The notes beneath the pieces were generated by a model, which had not been told where the DNA came from, made no database searches, and worked only from the letters and a program-made list of their open reading frames with translations. From the NCBI GenBank assembly GCA_032164245.1, contig JAVMKO010000004.1, positions 31,287,626 to 31,351,625 of the forward strand: DNA of 64,000 nucleotides, read 5' to 3'. This DNA comes from Sternotherus odoratus. Lineage: Eukaryota > Chordata > Testudines > Kinosternidae. The position numbers were made by a program, and so were the translations under genes. Each line of letters begins with the position of its first letter. The stretch's first letter is position 1. Shown here one piece after another: positions 46,959-56,250 of the stretch.

Positions 46959-47034
46959 CACTTATGCTAGTAAATAATAAAAGAGATGGAAATGCCTGCT
47001 ACATAGGATTATCTCCCCAACCCTCCCTGGGCAC

Positions 47035-47295
47035 CAGGGCCGGTGTAAGCACTAAACCACAAGGTAAACTAGGCATCCGCCTAGGCCACCAAGATTTGGG
47101 GGCACCAAAAAGCACTTAGGCCAGGGAGCGGTGGGATGAGCCCTGTGTTCTGCTTGGGAGAGCGACGATGCACGAAGACTCCGTTCCCATGTCCCGCTTG
47201 GGGGGGGTGGGCGGTGGCGGACGAGGACTCCATGCCCCTGTCCGACTTGGGGAGAAGTTTTACCTAGGGCGCAAAATATCTTTGCACTGGCCCTG
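47035..47295. mobile_element. hAT-type MITE, 261 bp
   Basis: Starts CAGGGCCGGTG and ends CACTGGCCCTG, an inverted match at 10 of 11. Flanks ctgggcac and tggggcgc agree at 5 of 8, weak support for a duplication. The inside ('ccgcctaggccaccaagatt', 'cctagggcgcaaaatatct') is typical of a turtle repeat family. The 127-residue minus-strand frame over it has no domain. Confidence 0.6.
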
Positions 47296-50200
47296 TGGGG
47301 CGCCTTCAGAAGCTCTTCATTTGGATCACTACTGAGTCGCTTCCATGGTTTTGGCAGTGGGGCAGGCTGTGAAAGGAGTGGAGTTCCCGGTGTCTCTGTC
47401 CCATTATGAACTTCACCATTTCTAAGAAGTGCCACTGGAAAGTATAAAGGGGAAAAGATAGAATATGATGTTATTTGAAAAATATGTCACTGTGTAACTA
47501 AATATTATCATAATGTATGCTAATCCTGAGGCATGCATAATCTTAATTTTGTTATTTCTTAATTTATGAGTGCTTAGTTTTGTGGCCTAAATATCACATG
47601 TAATTTTTGTTTTAAATAAATTCCACTTTAAGGTGAGTGAAGACTGGAGTGATTAGGTATCTTTACTGTATTTAGTAATCTCTAGTTGCCACATGTCAAA
47701 CTTAATATAAAAATGCATATGTTTGGACCTATGTATTTCAGAGGGATATTCCTGCACACTTGCAAGGATTTTGTTATGGGGAGCTCTTATTTATAAAATT
47801 AATGCTCGTCAAAACTTTCCATGTACTTTATGATAGCCTTCCAGATACCAACCAGACATGTGATATCTGTGGAGGTTCTAATATTTGCAGCTTTAAATAT
47901 TCCCAGATGGAATAGTTAGCTACTATTTTGTATTCTTGTTACAATGGTTTGCACATGAATTACTTAAAAACCATTCTGAGATTCATATAGGAATTTGAAA
48001 TGATAAAAATGTAGTTATTCTCATGAGTAATTTAGGCATGTCATAAACATAAATTGTTACCTTATTATTTTCATTTTATGATTTGTGACATTAGAATGGA
48101 TTACATGTGACATTAGAATGGATTACATCTGTACTGTTTTCTGCTTTGCTGATGATTTTTGTCATACAAATGAAGATGAGAACAAGAATGAATGAAAATC
48201 AGTTCTCATTCTTCAATGTAAGCCATTTGCATGACAGTCTTAAAATTGAAATGAGTGGAGAAAATACAACACACACTCAATTCTAGCAACAAGAATTGCA
48301 GCCTTAATGCAAAATATCATATAAAATTAACTAATTTATATGACAACTTCAGTATAATCTTTTAATTCTATCCTACAACATCTGAAGGCAAGCAAAAGAT
48401 TATGACCCTGAAGTTGTCAAAATAATGACTGAGATTTATACTTTTTTCTGCCTTGTTATAGTCTGTATCATTACAATAAAATATGTTGGTGCCATTTTTT
48501 GTTTTAGTTATAAGCTTTGACAGAAGAATGAAGAATCTGAAAGTTTATGGGTCATTTTTAACATTCTGCATTTGGTTCCACTGGCAATTCCTACACCAAC
48601 TCTTATCTGTGAGCATAACTTCCTGAATATGTGGGTATAAAATCACAGAGCTAGTCAACTGCAATGTGGAATATTAAGATCATCAGACCTCCCCTCTTTG
48701 TTGTCTGGTAGGTTATAATATTTCACAGAATATGCAGACATACCAATTCTGATCAATCATATTGTGATACATATAGGAAAGGAGGTAGAAAATAGCACAA
48801 ACATAATAAATTCTGTTGTTTTAGTAATATCAGTCATTTTTAGATGCCTTCAGCTGATTCCTGTAACTGATAAATGCCCAAACTGAGATTAGAATCCAAC
48901 ATTTCTGTATATTTCAATAGCTGAGTAAAAGAATAGCTTGATGAATTACATTTTAAATAAATACCACACCTCCAGTATAACTGGATCTCCCAACAGTGTC
49001 AAAATATGATAACTGTAGGGGACCGGGAAAGAGCACGGTGGCAAAGCACTTCAGCACTAAATGGCTCTGAGATTGGTCACAATTTCAGGGTACCTGTACC
49101 TCTTAACCCTCTGTGGTCTGCAAAAGGGACGCCCCTTAGGTCTCAGGCCTTTAGCCGCCCTCTCTGTGACAGGGAGCTGTGTTCCTCTCCTTCCAGATGA
49201 GGAATTTAGGCTTCCACCTCACCCCCCCACAATTCACTATTATTTTCCCAGTAGTCTGACATTAGAGCAGCTCCTGCAGTTTCGTTTTCTCTTAAAGTGT
49301 ATGGCAGTGTTATCAGAGACCAGCCATCCTTCACAAAGCAAAGCACATTTATTTTTAGGAAATAAGCATTAGAGAGAAAACATATTATAAAACAAAAAAG
49401 GTCTACACACATGCTAAACTTACCAGAGGTCACCTGCTTTTTTACATATGGAATTGGGTACGGTTTAAAGTCCTTCAAACCCTTCCATCAGTGCTTGTTT
49501 ATAACCACATCAGTTTGATCTGGCCCTTTGACCACAAGCTCTTTCTTTGTCTCCTGGGCCTCTTGAACCTGGTCTGAACCAGTATATGCAATTCCACACA
49601 GGTGCCAGGATTATCCCCTACTGATTTTAGTTCCAGGATGGAGCTCAGTAATCCTCCCCCATGGACCCAGTATAGAATTCCTGGTTCACAGAGGTACAGA
49701 TAACATTTATAAAGTTATTACTGTTAATATAAAGCTAATATTGCATGTGTTTGTAAAATCTGTCACAAGATCTGTGGCTATGTTATGTGGTTTTGTTTTT
49801 CCCCACAAAAGGGAAGAAATAAAAAGAAACTTCCTAACTGTTGGGAGAAAAATCTATTCCCATTTTCATTATAATGAAGTGATTTGCATACATAATGTTG
49901 GCATTCAATCCTGCAAGATCTCTGAATTCTGAGGTCCAGTTGACTTATATTGCAAAGGCAGTAGATGCTGCACTGTAGATCTGGCCCCTCATTTGTAAAG
50001 CACTCAGAACCTAAGATATGAAAGCCACAAAAATGTCAGATATTGTTATAGTTCTTTTCCCACTTGTTTGTTAGTATGCTTGAGGAGCACAGGTCCTTGA
50101 AGAGAATGGCCTAAGAGCATCAAGTCATTTTATACAGATAAACTTAGTTCCTTCACAGAAAATATGTACCCAATACATCACAATTCTCATTTTAATAAAA

Positions 50201-50779
50201 TGATCTAAACAATGTCAATTAAGTGCTTTTTTCAAACATTGTACTGAATTTGAAAAATACCATGGAGAATATGAGAGGCACAGAGAAAAGAAAATCATAA
50301 GAAGATGAGAGTTAGATTATAGTTAATAGACATATCTTGTGAATGACAGAATGAAGGACTGCCTCAGAGCAGGTTTCCACAGGAAGAATTCTGGCAGACT
50401 CAGACAGAAGGCCCACAGGGAATCCTACACAACACATTCCGCAGCTGTAACTTCTGTCATCCTAGAAGAGAATGCTCAGTCTGCTACTCTTTGCACTTCC
50501 ATTTTTGGGTGACGAGTGCAACCACTGTGCCTCAAAGACAAATTGTGACTGGTCTTTACAGAACAGTGTAATGGGGGAGAGTACGATCCTTGTGCCCTCT
50601 CACCTTTTGTACTCTGTTCAGGGTCAGTCATGACCTGCCACTAAGTACTAAATAAAAGGTAATAAAATATTATATGCACATATAACGTATGTCATTAAAA
50701 GATGTTGCAAAGTCAAGAACTCAAAAGTTAGGAAATGCCAGAATTAAGGATACCTGTGCAACCTACAGTTGATTGTGTG
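47296..50779. other. Unassigned 3.5-kb stretch
   Basis: A 22-bp tandem duplication 'tgtgacattagaatggatta' lies at about 48085-48128. The segment 49010-49680 is GC-richer, with LTR-like flavour ('cctcttaaccctctgtggtc', 'aggaattta...cacctcacc'), but no ends were found. No gene. Confidence 0.4.
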
Positions 50780-51109
50780 TGTCCAACTAAGCACATTAAG
50801 TCGGCGGAGTGTGTCCTCAATAACGTGGCTAGCATTGACTCAAGGAGCGGTGTACTGTGAGTAGCTATCCCACAGTCGCTGCAGTCTCCACTGCCCATTG
50901 GAAATCTGTGTTAAGCTCTTAATGCCTGATCATAGTAGCAGCATGTATGGGGGTCTGACCTGGAGTGACCATTTGCCTCCTTTGGGGTTTTTTTTGGTAG
51001 GCTTTCCTGATCTCCTTAATTTTTACATGGCATTGCTGTATGTCCTTGGTGTAGCCTCTGTCCAACATGCCCTGGGCAATTTTGGCATATATACTGGCAT
51101 GTCATCTTT

Positions 51110-51208
51110 TGGAACAGAGTTCTGGCTGCACAGATTCTTCTCCCCATACACCGATCAAATCTAGTGTTTGGTTCATGCTGGAGCTTGTTTGTGATTCTGG
51201 GACTGCAT
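51110..51208 (-). pseudogene. Myb/SANT-type protein start, broken
   Basis: From the minus-strand ATG at 51208 it reads MQSQNHKQAPA, then a stop in place of the tryptophan of the first helix. A shift then leads into TLDLIGVWGEESVQPEL, which still shows the 'LDLIxVWGEES' part lost in the copy at 19.7 kb. Same family, different breaks. Confidence 0.6.
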
Positions 51209-51292
51209 GGTCACCTCTGCTGCTGAGCTCGCCACGCTGACCAAACAGGAAATGAAATTCAAAAGTTCCTGGGGATTTTCCTGTGTAACTGG

Positions 51293-51404
51293 ATAGTGCA
51301 TCTGAGTTGAAACTGCTGTCCAGAGTGGTCACAAAGGAGTAATCTGGGATAGTGCATCTGAGTTGAAACTGCTGTCCAGAGTGGTCACAAAGGAGTAATC
51401 TGGG
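51293..51404. repeat. Exact tandem duplication, 2 x 56 bp
   Basis: 51293-51348 and 51349-51404 are identical ('atagtgcatctgagttgaaa' to 'aggagtaatctggg'). It sits inside the Harbinger-like copy. Zero differences imply a recent event or an assembly artefact. Confidence 0.9.
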
Positions 51405-51627
51405 ATAGCTCCCGGAGGCCAACACTGTCGAACTGAGTCTACCCCAAATTCGACCCAGTGATGTCGATTTGAGCGCTAATCCCCTCGCCAGGGAGGAGTA
51501 CAAAAGTCAATTTTAGGAGTCCTTTAAGATGACAAAAGGAGGTTGTTGTGTGGATGCATTGAGTATAACATCGACCTAACACGGCTAAATTCCGCCTAAC
51601 CTTGTAGTGTAGACCAGAGCTTAGTCA

Positions 51628-51830
51628 AATTTTGCTGGACATTGCATGTGACCAATGAGTCAGAGGAGCCTCTGCAATTTTTCTGTTGCATTGTGAATTT
51701 GTGTGTGTATGTGTCCCAGCATTCCTACAGAGTGTCTCACTCTCACACACAAATTCACAGTATAGCAGCGATATTGCAGAGGCTCTTCTGACTCATTTGT
51801 AACAGTCAATGTACAGCAAACATTCACTAA
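51628..51830. repeat. Foldback element, arms about 80 bp
   Basis: 'tttgctggacattg' pairs with 'caatgtacagcaaa'. 'atgagtcagaggagcctctg' pairs with 'cagaggctcttctgactcat'. 'tgtgaatttgtgtgtg' pairs with 'cacacacaaattcaca'. The loop is about 36 nt. It directly adjoins the Harbinger-like terminus. Confidence 0.8.
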
Positions 51831-51869
51831 CAAAGACAAGTACATTTTAAGTAGAAGTATGGAAATGCT

Positions 51870-51870
<1 letters not shown>

Positions 51871-51904
<34 letters not shown>
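51871..51904. repeat. (AC)17 microsatellite
   Basis: Seventeen perfect AC units. The minus strand gives a meaningless CV repeat frame. Confidence 0.95.
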
Positions 51905-51908
<4 letters not shown>

Positions 51909-53189
51909 CTATGATTTTGGCAAAACAACTATATAGTCAATTAGTGTAGCTAATGTTCGGTAATTTTCCTGACCTCAGAAGTTCATGACTTCTTCAAAAT
52001 GTCTGAGTAAAAAAAGAAAAAAATCCCACTCCCTATCAAAAACATAACTACTGATGGCAAATAAAAACCTAATATAATGTAAATTTCCCCCTGATAACTA
52101 ACCAAATTTAGTACAGCTCCTTGTTAGAAAAGGCAAAAATAAACTTGCAGCTGTATGTGAGCTATATTTTATTCCATTTTCTTATTTGCAGGGATAAAAC
52201 AGAATCATAGCTTGAAAAGGTAATCTTTCTTTTCCTCTCCTACATATTATCTTTGCAGTTCAAATAACAGTCTGGTGGCTAAAAATAAAACAGAATAGCT
52301 GTGCCATATAGTATTGCATATGGGTACTATCCAGTTCCCATGTGTTCCATCTGCACTATTACATTTGGATCTAGCTCAGGCATAAGCTAGGCTATGTCCA
52401 TCATAATACATTTTAAATGAAGTTCACTGCATGCTTATTTTTTCTTGAATTTATATGCATATGGACTTATGACAAGAAAAATCTGTTCTGAATAGACTGT
52501 TTATAATCAACAAGATGGTCTACAGCAGGTTTGATTATCAGACATTTGAAGCTGAATTTTAACTGCTTCTCAACCTTCAATAATTAATTAACATCTCAAA
52601 ATACATTCTGGTTTTGTCCAACATTTATCAGAAAAGAAAATTTAAAACACTCTGAAAACAGAATTATTTTAAGTATAGGGACATACAAATGAATTCACAA
52701 AGCTTCAAAAGTTTCTTAGATTTTTGGGACAGAAAAACATGCTGCTCTGCATCCTTCAAAACAACAAGGATGCAGAGCCCATTTAGAAAATTTGGGATCT
52801 TGTGCTTTGTTTAATGGTATTTAACTCTTCAAACTACTGCCTTTTAAAAACAGCCTAACAATTTCTATTCACGAACTGTGTATGTTCATGAAACACTGCT
52901 GTGAGGTGCAACTTGCTATCCTCCATGCTGCTAACGAAAGCCATTGCCCAGAGCATCAGTGAGTGGAGCTTTGGCTCTGCCTCCATCTTTAGGGTGCTAT
53001 GTGCCCGTGCAGGAATAGAGAATGATTGGAATTCACTTAGTCCCTTACATGTGTTATGAAAAGGGGAACCAGGCGAGAGAGACTCTTTATGCCATCTGCT
53101 TTAAAGGCCAGGCAGAATTTAGCCCAAACTTAGCTGTGGCCAGTAACACGCACACACAGGCACTTATAATCTCTCCTAATATATGACAA
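51905..53189. other. Unassigned 1.3-kb stretch
   Basis: Nothing recognisable except the hairpin at 52744-52778. Confidence 0.4.
52744..52778. repeat. Perfect inverted repeat, 13-bp arms
   Basis: GCTCTGCATCCTT and its exact complement AAGGATGCAGAGC, with a 9-nt spacer. Confidence 0.9.
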
Positions 53190-53219
53190 GCCTTCTGGAT
53201 AGGGGGGAAGTGGTAGACG

Positions 53220-54484
53220 ATGTATCTCTTTACTTTAGAAAAGCTTTTGATACTGTTTCCTGACCTTCTCATAAATAAACTAGTGAAACACAACCTAGAT
53301 GGAGCTACTCTAAGGCGGGTGCAAAACTGGTTGGAAAACCATTCCCAGAAAGTAGTTATCAGTGGTTCACTGTCATACTGGAAGGACATGATGAATGGGG
53401 TCCCACAGGGATCAATTCTGGGTCAGGTTCTGTTCAATATCTTAATCAATGTTTTAGCTAATGATATAGAGCAGGTGTCGGCAACCTTTCAGAACTGGTG
53501 TGCCGAGTCTTCATTTAGTCCCTCTAATTTAAGGTTCTGCATGACAATAATACATTTTAACATTTTTAGATGGTCTCTTTCTATAAGTCTATTATATAGA
53601 ACTAAACTATTGTTGTATGTAAAGTAAATAAGGTTTTTAAAATGTTTAAGACGCTTCATTTAAAATTAAATTAAAATGCAGAGCCCCCCAGACTGGTGGC
53701 CAGGACCTGGGCAATGTGAGTGCCACTGAAAATCAGCTTGTGTGCCGCCTTTGTCATGCGTGCTTGAGGTTGCCTACCCCTGATATAGAGAGTACACTTA
53801 CACAGTGTACAGATGATGCCAAGATGGGAGGGGTTGCAAGTGATTTGGAGGATAGGATTGAAATTCAAAATGATACGGACAAACCGAAAAAATAGTCTGA
53901 AATAATTAGGATGAAATCCAATAGGGACAAATGCAAAGTACTCCATTTAGGAAGGAACAATCAATTGCAAACATGCAAAATGGAAAATAACTACCTACGA
54001 AGAAGTACTGCAGAAGAAATTTGGGGGTCATAGTGGACCATGAGCTATATATGAGTCAACAATATAGTGATGTTGCAAAAAAGCAAACATCACTCTGTGA
54101 TGTATTAACAGGAGCGTTGTAAGCAAGACATGAGAAGTAATTCTTCCACTCTACTCTACACTAATTAGGCCTCAACTGAAGTACTGCATCCAGTTCTAGG
54201 TGCCACATTTCAGGAAAGATGTGGACAAATTGGCGAGAGTCCCGAGAAGAGCAACAAAAATTATTAAAAGTCTCGAAAACATGACCTATGAGGGAAGATT
54301 GAAAAAATTGGGTTTGTTTAGTCTGGAAAAGAGAAGAGTTTTCAAGTACGTAAAAGGTTGTTACAAGGAGGAGGGGGGGAATTTATTCTTCTTAACCTCT
54401 GAGGATAGGACAAGGATCAATGGGCTTAAATTGCAGCAAGGGAGGTTTAGGTTGGATATTAGGAAAAACTTCCTGTCAGTGTGA
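53220..54484 (+). pseudogene. CR1 reverse transcriptase, broken by shifts and the hAT insert
   Basis: Blocks in order. KAFDTVS (about 53240-53260) has the first catalytic aspartate. NKLVKHNLDGATLRRVQNWL, then VVISGSLSYWKDMMNGVPQG and SILGQVLFNILIN come next (53275-53455). After the MITE, CTDDAKMGG (about 53808-53834) corresponds to the 'YADDxK' catalytic motif. At 54200-54484 come RRATKIIKSLENMTYEGRLK, KLGLFSLEKRRVFKY and DRTRINGLKLQQGRFRLDIR. Frames change between blocks, so no product is expected. Confidence 0.9.
53472..53782. mobile_element. hAT-type MITE, 311 bp, exact 8-bp target duplication
   Basis: Starts CAGGTGTCGGCAACCTTTC and ends GAGGTTGCCTACCCCTG. ATATAGAG flanks it exactly on both sides (53464-53471 and 53783-53790). 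Non-coding. It is inserted in the CR1 reverse transcriptase gene just before the catalytic DD, so it is younger than that CR1. Confidence 0.93.
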
Positions 54485-54594
54485 TTAAACCCCGGAATCT
54501 ATTGCATAGGGAGGTTGTGGAATCTCCATCATTGGAGCAGGCGTGGCCATTCTTAGGATTTTTGTGATTCTACACAGTATTATTAAACTGGTGC

Positions 54595-55006
54595 CCTATG
54601 CCAGATGGCAGCCTGGGCTCGTGCCTGTGAGGGGGGAGGAATAAGGCAGCAAAGGATACCGAGCTGGAGAGTCATAGTTCCTAGCAGAGAGCACCATACC
54701 CTCTCCCTCACATCCCCTACCTAAGGAGACTGCAGTGCACACTAGGTGTGCGGGAGCTGACCCGCTCTTACCTGCTGTCATGGGCAGTGGTTGAAGCTGC
54801 CACTTGGGGAAGCTGGCTTCCCAGCCCACCTGAGGCCCTGCCCATATTCCATGCTTGCTCTGTCCCCGGCCCTGCCCCCACTCTGCCCAGGCCCTGCTTT
54901 CTCCCCACTGTCTCCCTCCACCTCACTGAACACCTGCTGCAACCCAAATCCCTGAACCCAAATGAGGAAAGTGACATTTACAAAAAAAAAAAAAAAAAAA
55001 AAAAAG
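54595..55006 (+). other. GC-rich segment ending in 25 A residues
   Basis: About 385 bp of GC-rich, C-run sequence followed by a pure A25 run (54982-55006), unlike the AT-rich neighbourhood. This could be a retroposed transcript or a SINE-like insert. No target duplication, polyadenylation signal or coding sequence was found. Overlapping frames on both strands are compositional. Confidence 0.4.
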
Positions 55007-55950
55007 ACAGTCTTCTGCAATTTCTTTCTAAAGAAAATGGAGCATGTTTTCCACTGCATGCCAGAAGGTGAAGAGTGGCCATGAAGAAGGTACCTAATTA
55101 AAAGCACTAAACTTGGGATTTAAAAAGTCAGTCATGGTTTTTTGATATATCCTGAAGTTTATCTGAGATTTATTTGCAAAAACTTTGTAGTAAGGGCAAG
55201 TCAGCTGTCCTGCTGAATACAACATTAAATATTATGGAATACATGATTCAGTTCTTCTCTGTTTTACATTTTCTTAATCAGTATTTCTAAGCTGATTTTA
55301 TATTTTAAATATACTCTGAAGCCTTCATAAAGTAATCATTACACATTACTACATATTTAACTCACTGAAACAAAGATATTATTTTAAATTAATCAGTCAC
55401 AGAGATTTAGTGTGTTCATAAAAATGTTCATTGCTTTTAGAAAAAGGGAAACTAATTTACTTTGTGTGATCTCCATAACAATAGACATGTTTGTGAAATT
55501 TCACCAACTTTAAAAATGTTTCCAAAGATTTTAAGCATAAGGATTTTATATTTTACTAAGGTACTGATTTTGCTAAAGGGTTATCTTACAATTAGTTCAC
55601 CAAATAGTCTGAAGTAAAGAAAAGGAAACTTGTTTATCCAACTATGTTTCAGGAAAATGTGTTGTCCATTTAAGGCCTGTCTTCAAGGATTTTATCACCT
55701 TCAGCGACATACTAATGAAATATTTTAAAGCAAATTTTAAACTAAGGTCCTATAGACTAACATATTTGAGTAAATATTATAATAATGCAAAACTGTTTTT
55801 GTCACTAAACTCAGAAACTGACAGTATATACCTGGGTGTTGGCAAATGCCTGATAAATGGCTTCATTACCCCATGAATTACTCTTTAACAGTTTCAGTGC
55901 TGTGCTAATAGGTCTGGCAGGCTGTAAGGCTTTTTTGCTTTTAAGTTACT
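55007..55950. other. Unassigned sequence
   Basis: AT-rich, nothing recognisable. Confidence 0.4.
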
Positions 55951-56132
55951 AGATCCCCTCCAGAATAAGAATCGCCTGGCTGCAGCAGCTAGCTGTGGGA
56001 GCCTGCAGGAAAGGTCAGAACAGGGATAGGAAGAGGCTGGCAGGTGGACACTAAGACCCAGGGGTGCCCCAAATTTTTGGGTGCTCTACACGGTCCTGTA
56101 TGCTGTGCTGCATATACCTAAGGATGGCCCTG
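55951..56132. repeat. Possible hAT-family fragment
   Basis: 'ggggtgccccaaatttttgg' followed by 'ctaaggatggccctg' matches the end of a reptile repeat that finishes with GGCCCTG. The other end was not found. Confidence 0.4.
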
Positions 56133-56137
56133 AGAGC

Positions 56138-56250
56138 AGGTTAGTCAAACACCTTTCAGAGATGGTCTAGGTAGTACTTAGTCCTTCTATGAGTGTAGCG
56201 GACTGGCCTAGATGACCTCTCAATGTTCCTTCTAGTCCTATGATTCTATC
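56138..56250 (+). mobile_element. CR1 3' terminal fragment
   Basis: 'aggttagtcaaacacctttc', 'ctggcctagatgacctctc' and 'cctatgattctat' are the last 110 bp of a CR1. Confidence 0.8.

Larger units (their letters stand above)
44984..46970 (+). mobile_element. Helitron 3, non-autonomous, 1987 bp
   Basis: Starts TCTATATATATAAAAGTC after an A and ends CACTTATGCTAG before a T. Hairpin at 46943-46958. The 5' 150 bp and 3' 30 bp match Helitrons 1 and 2. It adds a TATG run (about 45008-45040), three 'caacgga...cagctc' units (about 45230-45420) and a 1.5-kb minisatellite. A short unique segment at 46634-46674, ending 'attaaatacattg', matches the interior of Helitron 2. No Rep or helicase frame, so it must have been mobilised in trans. 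Confidence 0.88.
50780..51620 (-). mobile_element. Harbinger-like DNA element, second copy
   Basis: The plus-strand end '...gtagtgtagaccagagc' followed by TTA mirrors the start of the copy at 19362 (TAA then GGGCTGGTCTACA). It shares 'ttaaattccgcc', 'tgtccagagtgg', 'catctgagttgaa' and 'gaaattcaaaagttcctgg' with that copy in reverse. The other part (50785-50900, 'cggcggagtgtgtcctcaat', 'ctatcccacag') is the distal portion. It contains an exact 56-bp tandem duplication. The left end is approximate. Confidence 0.65.
53190..54575 (+). mobile_element. CR1 LINE, 3' half, interrupted by a hAT MITE
   Basis: Begins within the reverse transcriptase ('ggggggaagtggtagacgat') and ends at the 3' terminus ('gatttttgtgattctacac'). 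The hAT MITE 53472-53782 splits the coding region. Truncated at the 5' side, as is usual for CR1. Confidence 0.9.

Noticed and set aside
51660..51902. Frame with a CVCVCV run, possible cysteine-rich peptide
   Set aside because: It is the AC microsatellite read on the minus strand.
53220..53627. 135-residue frame as a host gene
   Set aside because: The first part is CR1 reverse transcriptase and the rest is a non-coding hAT MITE.
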